From contig JALJCR010000002.1 of the NCBI GenBank assembly GCA_022953095.1, positions 248,001-312,000 of the forward strand: DNA of 64,000 nt. The letters run 5' to 3'. The stretch comes from Qipengyuania sp. ABI-127-1. GTDB lineage: Bacteria > Pseudomonadota > Alphaproteobacteria > Sphingomonadales > Sphingomonadaceae. Positions 54,215-63,433 of this stretch are shown one piece after another. The position numbers and the translations under genes were made by a program. The notes under the pieces were generated by a model, which searched no databases, was not told the origin of the DNA, and worked only from the letters and a program-made list of their open reading frames with translations. Numbering within the stretch: the first letter of the stretch is position 1; each line of letters opens with the position of its first letter.

Positions 54215-57103
54215 TCAGGGCACGAGGCTTTCGTGCAGGATGCGGATGCGCAGCGCTTCGTCCGGGTCGAGATAGCGGCGCGCGGCTTCCTGCAGCATTG
54301 CGGGCGTGACCGCGCGGATGCGATCCTCGTAACTGCGCACCCGGTCGAGCCGCTCGGCGCGCAATTGCGCTTCGTCGATCGCCCGTAGCCACCAGCCGTT
54401 TTCGCGGCGGCTGAGCGCGATCCGTTCGAGCAGGGGCGCGCGGGCGCGGTCGAGCAGGTCGGCGTCGACCGGGGCATCCCGAAAGGCTCTTGCGATCGTA
54501 TCGATGACCGCAAACACCTCGTCCGCCTGTTCCGGTGCAACCACGATCGATGTCGAGAAGGTCCCGAAATCGCGATAGATGTGCGACATACTCGAACTGG
54601 CGCCGGGCGAATAGGAAGCGCCCAGTTCCTCGCGGATACGTTCGAGCATTTCGAGCCGCATCACGCCGGCGAGCAGTTGCATCGCCGCCTCTTCCTGCGC
54701 GTCGTCGTCATCGGTGGTCGGCCAGATGGTCATCGCCAGCGCCTGATCGGGCGCACCGGCATGCGTCAGCACGCGCTCGCTGCGGTCGGCGGTGAAGCGG
54801 GCAACACGTTCGCTTTCCCACTCATCGAACGTCGCCGCGCGTGGCGGCAAGGCGCCGAAGGTTTCGGCTACCGCGGCAATCACCGCGTCGGCGTCGAAAT
54901 CTCCGACGATTGAGATTTCGATCGGGGCGGTAGCGAACTGCGGGACAATCAGGCGGCGTGCGGCGTCCAGCGTCGCGCCAGCCAGGTCCGCTTCGGACGG
55001 GATGCCGAAGCGGGGGTTTCCGTCGGCCACCAACCGCGCGACCTGCGCGCGCGCGACCGCTTGCGGGGTCGCGTCGAGCTGGGCGAGGTAAGGCGGCAGG
55101 ATCGTCTGCCAGCGGCTGAGCATTTCCGATCGCAGGCCGGGGTCGCTGATATAGGCAGCGCTAAGGCGCATTTGCAGCGGCAGATCGGCCATGGTTCCGC
55201 TGCCCCGCACGGAGAACTGGTCCTCGCCCGCGTGGAAACCGTAAGTCAGGCGGTGTCCGGCGAGGATCTGGCGCAGCTCGTCGTAACTATGCTCGCCCAG
55301 ACCGCCAAGCGCGCCGACCGATGACAGGAAGCTGGCTTGCCCCATTTCGGTGGCGGGCAGGGCCAGTTTACCCGACCCGATCCGGAGCGCAAACCGCAGG
55401 CGATCCCTTTCGAAGTCGGTAAACTTCAAGTTCAATCGAACATTATTTTCGAACCGTATCGTCCTGACACCGAGATCCGCGATCGTGGTATCTTCGGCGA
55501 TAGCGGATGGTTTGCCGAAATCGTCATAGGCAAAGGCCAGCCCGTCACGGCCCTGCGCTGCGGCCACAGGTTGCGCTGCGGAATTCCGCCAGGTTTCGAG
55601 TATGGTCTGCTCGGCATCGGGAATGGCCTGCTTGGTCGACACATGGATTAGCGGATCGGACAGCGCGAAATGCTGCGCGAAAGCTTGCGAAACGGCTTTT
55701 GCGGTGATCTCCGGCTTGTGCGCCAGAAACATATCGTAGCTCGTTTGCGGCGTAATGAAGATGCGGTCGCGCCGGGCGGTCGACAAAATGCTCTCGGCAA
55801 GCTGGCGGTTGCGCCGCGTGTCCTGCTGGCTGGCCGCATCGCGATAGCGCTGTTCGAAATTGGCGAGCTGTTCGGCCAGTTCCGCGTCGGAAAAGCCATG
55901 TTGCACAGCGCGGCGCCATTCCTGCTCGCCCACTTCGAGCGCGCGCTGCCATTCGCCCTCGCGCGCCTGCACCCGCACCTGCGCCTGCCGCTGAATATCG
56001 AAAAAGTCGGAGGCCGAGGCCCGCCCGCTGATGATCGGTGCATCGGCTGCATTGGCGATACGCTGCAACCGGCGATTGACGATCGCCGTGCCGAGGGCGA
56101 CAAGCCGTGAGCGATCTGTTTCGGCGATGATCGGCCGGTGTTCGACATAGGGTGCGAACCGATCGATCACGACCACATGCGGCACGTCGGGGTCGACGAA
56201 ATTGGCAGCCGCCGGGCCGCGCGCCAGATCGACCTTGCCTTTCTCGACATCGACGCGCGGCGTAGGCGTGGGCGGGGGCGTGGGCGTCCAGTCGTCGAAG
56301 CGCGCGCGAATCTTCGCTTCGATCATGTCCGGATCGATATCGCCGACCACCACCAGCGCGGCGTTGTCGGGGCGGTAGAAGCGGCGGTAGAGATCGCGCA
56401 GCACCCGGCCCGGTGCACTGTCGATGATACTCCCGGTCCCCTCGGCCCGAAAACGCATTGCATACCGCGTGTCGGGAGCGACGAAGCCGAGATAGTGCTT
56501 GAGGCGGCGGATGGCGAAAGTGTTACGGGTGCGGGTTTCGGACTGGATGATCCCGCGCTCGCGGTCGACCGCATCGTCGGCGATGGTCAGTTCGCTGGCG
56601 GTTTCGCGCATCAGCATCAATGCCGTGTCGACAAGCTCGGTATCGGTGCGCGGCAGGTCGAGCTTGTAAATCGTGTCTTCGAACCCGGTCGAGGCATTGG
56701 TGTCCGCCCCGAACGCAAGGCCCAGCCGCTCGAGCAGCTTAATCATCTCGCCTTCGGGCACATTGCGCGACCCGTTGAAGGCCATGTGTTCTATCATGTG
56801 GGCGAGGCCGAGTTCGTGTTCGTCCTCGTCGATCCATCCGATATCGAAGCCCAGGCGCACCACCGCCGTATCCTTCGGTGTGCCGTTTTTCAGGATCGCA
56901 TAGCGCATTCCGTTATCGAGCACGCCGAAGCGCACAGCCGGGTCGGGCGCGATATCGTAGATCGGGTGGCCCCAGCCGGTACTGGCCCGCGCTGGTTCGG
57001 CCGCAGCGGGCGCAGGCGTCTCCCCGGCAGCGAGGGCGGCGGGCAGCGCGAGCGCAAGAAGCGGAAGCGCTGCGAGCATGTGGCGGAGCGGGGATGCGGT
57101 CAT
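54215..57103 (-). CDS. M16 family zinc metallopeptidase, exported (PqqL/FusC-like size)
   Basis: A 962-residue four-domain insulinase-family peptidase. A signal peptide (LAALPLLALALPAALA) precedes the inverted zinc motif HMIEH at 102-106 (GLAHMIEHMAFNGS), the hallmark of active M16 N-terminal halves. The C-terminal half lacks a second site, as usual. It should degrade peptides in the periplasm. Convergent neighbour is a TonB-dependent receptor, recalling receptor/M16 pairs such as FusA-FusC and YddB-PqqL that import and cleave proteins. The ATG at 57103 is chosen because the signal peptide begins there. Confidence 0.9.
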   Translation of the reverse strand: MTASPLRHMLAALPLLALALPAALAAGETPAPAAAEPARASTGWGHPIYDIAPDPAVRFGVLDNGMRYAILKNGTPKDTAVVRLGFDIGWIDEDEHELGLAHMIEHMAFNGSRNVPEGEMIKLLERLGLAFGADTNASTGFEDTIYKLDLPRTDTELVDTALMLMRETASELTIADDAVDRERGIIQSETRTRNTFAIRRLKHYLGFVAPDTRYAMRFRAEGTGSIIDSAPGRVLRDLYRRFYRPDNAALVVVGDIDPDMIEAKIRARFDDWTPTPPPTPTPRVDVEKGKVDLARGPAAANFVDPDVPHVVVIDRFAPYVEHRPIIAETDRSRLVALGTAIVNRRLQRIANAADAPIISGRASASDFFDIQRQAQVRVQAREGEWQRALEVGEQEWRRAVQHGFSDAELAEQLANFEQRYRDAASQQDTRRNRQLAESILSTARRDRIFITPQTSYDMFLAHKPEITAKAVSQAFAQHFALSDPLIHVSTKQAIPDAEQTILETWRNSAAQPVAAAQGRDGLAFAYDDFGKPSAIAEDTTIADLGVRTIRFENNVRLNLKFTDFERDRLRFALRIGSGKLALPATEMGQASFLSSVGALGGLGEHSYDELRQILAGHRLTYGFHAGEDQFSVRGSGTMADLPLQMRLSAAYISDPGLRSEMLSRWQTILPPYLAQLDATPQAVARAQVARLVADGNPRFGIPSEADLAGATLDAARRLIVPQFATAPIEISIVGDFDADAVIAAVAETFGALPPRAATFDEWESERVARFTADRSERVLTHAGAPDQALAMTIWPTTDDDDAQEEAAMQLLAGVMRLEMLERIREELGASYSPGASSSMSHIYRDFGTFSTSIVVAPEQADEVFAVIDTIARAFRDAPVDADLLDRARAPLLERIALSRRENGWWLRAIDEAQLRAERLDRVRSYEDRIRAVTPAMLQEAARRYLDPDEALRIRILHESLVP

Positions 57104-57229
57104 GGCGTGATACGCTATGGTTCGCAGGCTCCGAATCCAAGCCCGACATGCGGGTGAATCCGCTGAATGCACGGCTGCGTCTGCCAATTGCATGGTTGCA
57201 CCAGCCCGGTACCGCGATAGGACCGGTGC

Positions 57230-58111
57230 ATGCCGGTTCTCGACCTCGTCTATAATCCCTTTTCGGGCAGTTTTCGCCAGCAACGCCTGGCCGCGCTGGT
57301 CGTCGCACTTGAACGAGAGGGTTTCGCGGTGAACCCGCTGCCGTCGCGTATCGACGGGATCGATCTGAGCGGGAAGGCCGAACTGGTCTGCGTCCATGGC
57401 GGCGACGGCACGTTGCGCGATACGGTGCAAGCCCTCGGGGACAGGGCGGGGCAGATCCCGCTTTGCATCGCCCCATCTGGCACGATCAACCTCGTGGCGC
57501 GCGAACTGGGCTATGCCAAGCAGCCGACCGCCTTCGCGCGGCGCTTGCGCGCGGCATGGGAACGTGGTCCCGAAAGCTGGGTGAAATCACCGCTCTACCG
57601 CCTGGGGGACATGCCGATCGTCGCCTGTCTCAGCATCGGGCCGGACAGCCAGGCGGTGGCGCGCGTGTCCTCCTCGCTCAAAAAGCGGATCGGGCGCTAT
57701 GCCTATGTGGTGGCGATGATGCGCCAGGTACGGGCCTGGCCGCGCGACCCCATGACCATCCACGGCGAGCTGGCCGATGGCAGGCCTTTCGAATGCGAGG
57801 CGGAGGCCGCCATCGTCAGCCACGGTGCGCTCTATGGCGGGCCGTTCCGGCTCAGCCATCACGCCGCGCTCGAAGCGGATTCGGTGGAACTCATCACGCT
57901 CGGGCGCTCGACGCGGCTCGATACGCTGCGCTTTGTGATCGCCGCGCTGTTGGGGCAGTCGCTCGTCGATCGCGGTATCGCCGATATCCGCACCTGCCGC
58001 CGGATCACCTTCGACCGCTGTGTCACGCCGGTCCAGGTCGATGGCGACCACATGCCCGACTGTGCCTATGCCATCGCGCCTGGCGGGCTGGCGCTCACCT
58101 ATGTCGTGTAA
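57230..58111 (+). CDS. Diacylglycerol kinase catalytic-domain lipid kinase
   Basis: A 293-residue protein of the DAGK/YegS group. It starts PVLDLVYNPFSGSF, carries the nucleotide-binding VHGGDGTLRD and the APSGTINLVARELG stretch where most relatives read GTxNDFAR, and ends with a lid domain (CVTPVQVDGDHMPDC). It would phosphorylate diacylglycerol or another lipid at the membrane. Its stop codon directly abuts that of purC on the other strand. Confidence 0.88.
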   Translation: MPVLDLVYNPFSGSFRQQRLAALVVALEREGFAVNPLPSRIDGIDLSGKAELVCVHGGDGTLRDTVQALGDRAGQIPLCIAPSGTINLVARELGYAKQPTAFARRLRAAWERGPESWVKSPLYRLGDMPIVACLSIGPDSQAVARVSSSLKKRIGRYAYVVAMMRQVRAWPRDPMTIHGELADGRPFECEAEAAIVSHGALYGGPFRLSHHAALEADSVELITLGRSTRLDTLRFVIAALLGQSLVDRGIADIRTCRRITFDRCVTPVQVDGDHMPDCAYAIAPGGLALTYVV

Positions 58112-58915
58112 TTATTTCTTCGGCTTGGACGGGGTTCTGAGCCGCCCGCGATGGGCGTTCATGTCGAGCACTTCGCCCGGACCGCTATCGTCGTTCTGAA
58201 GCAGGCCGAGCCGGCGCGCGACTTCCTGATAGGCTTCGCTCTCGCCGCCCATGTCGCGGCGGAAGCGGTCCTTGTCGAGCTTTTCGCCGGTGTTGATGTC
58301 CCACAGGCGGCAGCCATCGGGGCTGATTTCGTCGGCCAGGATCACACGGCTGTAATCGCCGTCCCAGATGCGGCCGAATTCCAGCTTGAAATCGATCAGG
58401 CGGATATCGATCGCGCTGAACAGGCCGCACAGGAAGTCGTTGATGCGGATCGCCATGGACGACATATCCTGCATCTCTTCATGGCTGCACCAGTTGAAGC
58501 AGGCGATTTCCTCTTCGGAGACCTTGGGATCGCCCAGCGCGTCGTCCTTGAGGCAATATTCGATCAGCGTGTGCGGCAGCAGTTCGCCTTCCTCGATACC
58601 CAGGCGTTTGCTGAGCGAACCGGCGGCGACATTGCGCACGACGACTTCGAGCGGAATGATCTCGACCTGGCGGACCAGCTGCTCGCGCATGTTGAGGCGG
58701 CGGATGAAATGCGTCGGGATGCCGATATGCGACAGACGCGTGAAGACATATTCGCTGATGCGATTGTTGATCACACCCTTGCCGTTGATGGTGCCCTTTT
58801 TCTCGGCGTTGAAGGCGGTCGCGTCATCCTTGAAATACTGGATGATCGTGCCCGGTTCGGGGCCTTCGTAGAGGATCTTGGCCTTGCCTTCGTAGATCTG
58901 GCGGCGACGTGCCAT
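58112..58915 (-). CDS. purC: Phosphoribosylaminoimidazole-succinocarboxamide synthase
   Basis: A 267-residue SAICAR synthase (purine synthesis step 7). It has [13 protein letters not shown] at the N-terminus, [24 protein letters not shown] and [14 protein letters not shown]. The ATG at 58915 is chosen; a longer upstream frame would run into the bioF leader. It is separated from purS-purQ by a receptor, a peptidase and an opposite-strand kinase gene, so it must be transcribed separately. Confidence 0.95.
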   Translation of the reverse strand: MARRRQIYEGKAKILYEGPEPGTIIQYFKDDATAFNAEKKGTINGKGVINNRISEYVFTRLSHIGIPTHFIRRLNMREQLVRQVEIIPLEVVVRNVAAGSLSKRLGIEEGELLPHTLIEYCLKDDALGDPKVSEEEIACFNWCSHEEMQDMSSMAIRINDFLCGLFSAIDIRLIDFKLEFGRIWDGDYSRVILADEISPDGCRLWDINTGEKLDKDRFRRDMGGESEAYQEVARRLGLLQNDDSGPGEVLDMNAHRGRLRTPSKPKK

Positions 58916-59066
58916 GGGCGTGCATTCCTTAGCGCTGCAAAGATTTGCGCCCCGGCGACGGAATCGACTGGCGATTGCGGCTGCCGGGGCGAATGGTTCT
59001 GCGCATACAGAAGCGGCGGGACGAAAGCAATTGCAGCCGCGCGGCGCGATGGTTAGCGCATCCGCG

Positions 59067-60209
59067 ATGCCGTTTTCCCCCAGCACGTTTCGCCCGTTCG
59101 CCGCGCAGCAGGAAGATCTCGCCGAAATCGCGCGCCAGGACCGCCGGAGAGTCCTCACCCTGCCGCAGGGCGCGGACTTTTCGTCGAACGATTATCTCGC
59201 GGTGGCGGGCGATGAACAGCTCAAACGGGCGGTCCGGGCGGCAATGGATCGCGGCGTTCCGCTGGGGGCGGGCGGATCGCGCCTGCTGCGCGGCAATCAC
59301 GCAGAGCACGAGCTGCTCGAAGAGGAGGCGGCGCGTTTCTTCGGCAGCGAAAGCGCGCTGTTCTTTGCCAATGGCTACACGGCCAACAGCGCGCTGCTGG
59401 CAACCCTGCCCCAGCGCGGTGATGCGATCTTTCACGACGAGCTGGTCCATGCCAGTGCGCATGAGGGCATGCGGCTGTCGCGGGCGGAAAGGTTCGGCGT
59501 GGCGCATAACGATGCCGATGCCTTTGCTGATGCGCTGGCCCGCTGGCGGAAGAGCAATGCGACGGGCACTGCCTGGATCGCGGTGGAAACGCTTTACAGC
59601 ATGGATGGCGATCGTGCGCCGCTGGGCGCGCTGGCCGAACTGGCGGACCGTCATGGCGCTATCCTGCTTGCCGACGATGCCCATGCCACCGGTGTGTTCG
59701 GCGAAGGCGGCAGGGGGCTGGCGGACAGCCTCGCCGGGCGGGACAATGCCATCATATTGCGCACCTGCGGCAAGGCGCTGGGCAGCGAGGGCGCTTTGCT
59801 ATGCGGGCCGCAGGTCATGCGCGACCATCTCGTCAATCGTGCGCGCGGCTTCATCTTCTCGACCGCGCCATCGCCGCTCATCGCGTCCTGTGTGCGCGAA
59901 GCGCTGAGGATCGTCGAAGATGAACCCGAACGCCGTACCGCGCTGGCCGAATTGGTGGCCTATGCGGGCGAACGGCTCGGCCCGCTCGGTGTCACGCGCA
60001 GCGGTTCGCAGATCATGCCGCTGGTGGTGGGCGATGATGCGCGCACGATGCAGCTTGCGCAAAGCCTGCGCGAGGCAGGCTTCGACATTCGCGGGATCCG
60101 CCCGCCGACCGTGCCTGCGGGCACCAGCCGCCTGCGCATCTCGCTCACGCTCAATGTCGGCAGGCCGCAGATCGATGCGCTGGCCGATACGCTTTCGGAG
60201 ATTCTTTGA
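59067..60209 (+). CDS. bioF: 8-amino-7-oxononanoate synthase
   Basis: A 380-residue PLP enzyme of the alpha-oxoamine synthase family that condenses pimeloyl-ACP with alanine in biotin synthesis. It has [36 protein letters not shown] and the PLP Lys in [12 protein letters not shown]. The ATG at 59067 is used; one at 59049 is also in frame and neither has a clear ribosome site. It overlaps bioD by TGATG. Confidence 0.92.
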   Translation: MPFSPSTFRPFAAQQEDLAEIARQDRRRVLTLPQGADFSSNDYLAVAGDEQLKRAVRAAMDRGVPLGAGGSRLLRGNHAEHELLEEEAARFFGSESALFFANGYTANSALLATLPQRGDAIFHDELVHASAHEGMRLSRAERFGVAHNDADAFADALARWRKSNATGTAWIAVETLYSMDGDRAPLGALAELADRHGAILLADDAHATGVFGEGGRGLADSLAGRDNAIILRTCGKALGSEGALLCGPQVMRDHLVNRARGFIFSTAPSPLIASCVREALRIVEDEPERRTALAELVAYAGERLGPLGVTRSGSQIMPLVVGDDARTMQLAQSLREAGFDIRGIRPPTVPAGTSRLRISLTLNVGRPQIDALADTLSEIL

Positions 60210-60829
60210 TGAGTGCTTTCATCGTAACCGGCACCGATACCGATGTCGGCAAAACCGTCTTCGCCGCAGCGCTCGCAGGAGCGCTCGATGCCTATTACTG
60301 GAAGCCCGTGCAGGCGGGACTCGAGGAAGGCGGCGATCGGACGCAGGTCGCGCGGCTGGCGGGATTGGCCGAAGACCGGGTGCTGCCCGAAGCCTATCGG
60401 CTGGCCACGCCGTGCTCGCCCCACCGCGCCGCGGAAATCGATGGTGTCACCATCGATCCCGACCGGCTGGCGCTCCCACCACAGCGGCCACTGGTGGTGG
60501 AAGGGGCGGGCGGCGCGCTCGTCCCGCTCGGAGATGATTTGCTCTATGCCGACCTCTTCGCGCGCTGGGGCCTGCCCACGATCGTGGTCGCGCGCACGGC
60601 GCTCGGCACGATAAACCATTCGTTGCTGACGATCGAGGCGCTGCGCGCGCGCGGCGTGGCCGTGCATGGGATCGCCTTCGTCGGCGAAGCGATCGAGGAT
60701 AGCGAGGCGACCATCTGCCGGATGGGCGTGGTCGAACGGCTCGGCCGCCTGCCCATGCTCGATCCGCTTGAGCCCAATGCACTGGCCGACGCCTTTGCGC
60801 GCAATTTCGATCTGGCGGATTTCCAATGA
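60209..60829 (+). CDS. bioD: Dethiobiotin synthetase
   Basis: A 206-residue ATP-dependent carboxylase closing the ureido ring of dethiobiotin. The P-loop reads [25 protein letters not shown] and [12 protein letters not shown] are characteristic. Overlaps join it to bioF (TGATG) and bioA (ATGA), giving a tight bioF-bioD-bioA operon. Confidence 0.95.
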   Translation: MSAFIVTGTDTDVGKTVFAAALAGALDAYYWKPVQAGLEEGGDRTQVARLAGLAEDRVLPEAYRLATPCSPHRAAEIDGVTIDPDRLALPPQRPLVVEGAGGALVPLGDDLLYADLFARWGLPTIVVARTALGTINHSLLTIEALRARGVAVHGIAFVGEAIEDSEATICRMGVVERLGRLPMLDPLEPNALADAFARNFDLADFQ

Positions 60830-62082
60830 CCCAATCACCCGTCTGGCATCCCTTCACGCAGCACGGGCTGGGCGATTCCGTCCCGCTGGTCACCCGTGCA
60901 CAAGGCGCGGTGCTCCACACCGCCGATGGCCGCCGTGTGATCGATGCGATTTCGAGCTGGTGGGTGACCACCCATGGCCACTGCAATCCACGCATCATGG
61001 CGGCGATCGCCGAACAGGCCCGGCAGCTCGACCAGATGATCTTCGCCGGCTGGACGCACCAGCCCGCCGAAGACCTGGCACGCGAATTGTGCCGGATCCT
61101 GCCCGATGCCCTTACCCGCGTGTTCTTTTCCGACAGCGGTTCGACCGCAGTGGAGGTCGCGCTCAAGATGGCGCTCGGGTACTGGACTCATCGCGGAGAG
61201 AAGCGCGCCCGTATCGTGGTGATGGACCATTCCTATCATGGCGACACGATCGGCGCGATGTCGGTCGGCGCGCGGGGTGTGTTCAACGCCGCTTATGCGC
61301 CGATGCTGTTCGATGTGGGGCGCGTGCCCTTTCCCGGCACCGATCCGCAGGCAACCCTCAATGTGCTGGAGGCGGAATGCGCGGCCGGTGCCGCAGCGTT
61401 CATCGTCGAGCCGCTGGTGCTGGGGGCGGGCGGCATGTTGATGTATTCGCCCGATATATTGGCTGAGATGCGCAGTGTCTGCGCGCGCCACGGCACGCTG
61501 TTCATTGCCGACGAGGTGATGACCGGCTGGGGGCGTACCGGCACGCTGACCGCCTGCGAACAGGCCGGGGTGGTGCCCGACATCATGTGCCTGTCGAAAG
61601 GGCTGACCGGCGGCGCCGTACCGCTGGCCGTGACCATGGCGAGCGAGCCGATCTGGGAAGCGCATTATTCGACCGACCGGACGCGGACCTTCTACCATTC
61701 GTCGAGCTACACGGCGAACCCCCTGGCCTGCGCGGCGGCGAATGCGAATCTCGCCATCTGGCGCGAGGAACCGGTGCTGGAACGCGTCGCCGCACTGGGG
61801 GCACGACAGCAACAGCATCTCGATAGGCTTTCCGGTCATGCGATGCTGCGCAATGCGCGGCGCTGCGGAACGATCGCGGCGCTGGAACTGGGCGATCCGG
61901 ACGGTAGCTACCTGTCCGATCTGGGGCCGCGCCTGCTGCGCCGTTTCCGCGAGGCCGACCTGCTGCTGCGCCCGCTGGGCAATACGGTCTATGTCATGCC
62001 GCCCTATTGCATTGATGAAGCCGATCTTGCGCGGGTATGGGCCGAGATCGCTTCGGCGGCAGAGGATCTCGCGACGGAATAA
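60826..62082 (+). CDS. bioA: Adenosylmethionine-8-amino-7-oxononanoate aminotransferase
   Basis: A 418-residue class III aminotransferase that makes 7,8-diaminopelargonate. It begins VWHPFTQHG, typical of BioA, and has [40 protein letters not shown], the PLP Lys in CLSKGLTGG and [17 protein letters not shown]. It is the last gene of the bioFDA unit; bioB and bioC are not in this window. Confidence 0.95.
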   Translation: MTQSPVWHPFTQHGLGDSVPLVTRAQGAVLHTADGRRVIDAISSWWVTTHGHCNPRIMAAIAEQARQLDQMIFAGWTHQPAEDLARELCRILPDALTRVFFSDSGSTAVEVALKMALGYWTHRGEKRARIVVMDHSYHGDTIGAMSVGARGVFNAAYAPMLFDVGRVPFPGTDPQATLNVLEAECAAGAAAFIVEPLVLGAGGMLMYSPDILAEMRSVCARHGTLFIADEVMTGWGRTGTLTACEQAGVVPDIMCLSKGLTGGAVPLAVTMASEPIWEAHYSTDRTRTFYHSSSYTANPLACAAANANLAIWREEPVLERVAALGARQQQHLDRLSGHAMLRNARRCGTIAALELGDPDGSYLSDLGPRLLRRFREADLLLRPLGNTVYVMPPYCIDEADLARVWAEIASAAEDLATE

Positions 62083-62143
62083 CGTTGCGGTGGTGCGCGC
62101 CGAATTGGGGGGGCCGGATGTTGGTGAGGCCAAGGTAGCGAAG

Positions 62144-62218
62144 TGGTGCCCAGGGGCGGAGTCGAACCACCGACACGACGATTTTCAGTCGTCTGCTCTA
62201 CCACTGAGCTACCCGGGC
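62144..62218 (-). tRNA. tRNA-Phe (GAA)
   Basis: The minus strand folds as a 75-base tRNA with encoded CCA. The acceptor GCCCGGG pairs with CCTGGGC (one G-U), the D stem is GCTC/GAGC, the anticodon arm GACGA-CTGAAAA-TCGTC gives anticodon GAA, and the T arm is GGTGG-TTCGACT-CCGCC. It lies 89 bases from yacG on the same strand. No integrase or duplicated 3' end is seen. Confidence 0.97.
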
Positions 62219-62307
62219 ACACTGCTTCGGCAAAGGGGCTTGAACAGCCCCGCGAGCAATGAGAGCGCGCCTATGGCGAAGCTGGCGCGCCTTGGCAAGG
62301 GGCAAAT

Positions 62308-62490
62308 TCAGTCTTCTTTGCCGCCAGTGATCTCGGCCGCGATTTCGTCAGGCAGGGCGGGGCGCCCCGGCACTGCATAGCCATCGCAGAACCATTGCGA
62401 GAGGTCGCGATCGCGGCAACGGCTCGAACAGAAAGGCGCGTGCTCTTCGCTGCGCGGTTTTTTGCAGATCGGGCAGGGCTTAATCGTCAT
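62308..62490 (-). CDS. yacG: DNA gyrase inhibitor / zinc-binding protein YacG
   Basis: A 60-residue YacG with four zinc ligands in CPICKK and FCSSRCRDRDL, then WFCDGYAVPG. In E. coli YacG binds GyrB and inhibits gyrase. It overlaps the end of the RNase E/G-family gene by 11 bases, the conserved alphaproteobacterial arrangement. Confidence 0.94.
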   Translation of the reverse strand: MTIKPCPICKKPRSEEHAPFCSSRCRDRDLSQWFCDGYAVPGRPALPDEIAAEITGGKED

Positions 62491-63433
62491 GGACCACGAT
62501 CTGGGCGGTGGCGGCCTCTATCGCAAGGCCCGGATCGGTCTCTATCCGCACCGGGCGCGCGGTGCGGCGTTCAAGCTCGGTGAGCCATTCTGTTTTGAGC
62601 TTGGCCTTCAACGCAGGGTGCAGGGTGAGCAATGTCACGCCCGGCCCCTCGACCGTTTCCGCGCGGCGTAGCGCCATGCGGGCGGCCATCCCTATGCGCG
62701 AGGTGGCGAATCGATGCAGCAGCGAAGGTCCTTCGAGCCGCGCGACGATCTGGACGAAGCCGAAGCCGTTCATCGCGGTGCGTTCATGCGGGAAATCGCT
62801 CAGCGCTTCCTCGAGCGCCGCGTCCACCGCCTTGCGGTCGGCCCTGGTCTGGAGAGTGGGAAAATCTATCCCGATCATACCTCCGAGATCCAACAGCGGG
62901 AGCCAGTGCGCGATGGCAGGCACTGCGGCCAGCCCCAGTTCGCGCGGGGGGAGACTGCCATCGATATCGATCAGTGTCATGGCGGGCGTGACGGCGAACA
63001 ACAACGAGCCGCCGGAGAATTCGACTTCGCCGGAGGATGCGGCATGCCACACATCCTCCCACGCGCCCGCCGGGAATGTGCGGACCGGCGTGCCCTCTTC
63101 GAAGCGGTCGGGGACGGGAGCCCCCGCATCGGCGGCCGGTCGGGCGGCTGCAAGCTTGAAGCGCCCCCGTTCGGTCATGGCGGCGCGGGTAATGACGAAA
63201 CGGTAGCTGGCGCCCTCGGCGGCATCGCGCGGCAATTTGTCGATCAGGACCTCGCGGCGCGGCGGGTGCTGTGCCATGCCGCGCGCGCCGGATTTGCGAA
63301 CCAGCTTGCCGTCGAACTCCGCGCCTGCATGAAGCTCGCCCGGCCAGCGCACTTTCGCGGCGATCGGTGTGTCGCCGCTCATCAGCAGGGCACGGCGCTC
63401 GCCGATACCCTCTTCGACCAGCCACTCAGGCAA
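62480..63433 (-). CDS. Ribonuclease E/G family protein
   Basis: A 317-residue protein related to the RNase E/G catalytic region but much shorter than RNase E or G. FAVTPAMTLIDIDGSLPPRE, with the metal-binding type Asp, GGMIGIDFPTL and GFGFVQIVARLEGPSLLH correspond to the DNase I-like part; a Cys-based zinc link is absent. Gene order maf-RNase-yacG is conserved in the class. The start is TTG at 63433, within the end of maf; no in-frame ATG fits better. Confidence 0.85.
   Translation of the reverse strand: MPEWLVEEGIGERRALLMSGDTPIAAKVRWPGELHAGAEFDGKLVRKSGARGMAQHPPRREVLIDKLPRDAAEGASYRFVITRAAMTERGRFKLAAARPAADAGAPVPDRFEEGTPVRTFPAGAWEDVWHAASSGEVEFSGGSLLFAVTPAMTLIDIDGSLPPRELGLAAVPAIAHWLPLLDLGGMIGIDFPTLQTRADRKAVDAALEEALSDFPHERTAMNGFGFVQIVARLEGPSLLHRFATSRIGMAARMALRRAETVEGPGVTLLTLHPALKAKLKTEWLTELERRTARPVRIETDPGLAIEAATAQIVVHDD

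Noticed and set aside
62144-62218. tRNA-Phe gene as a possible integration site for a mobile element
   Set aside because: No integrase, no duplicated tRNA 3' end and only core genes on both sides.
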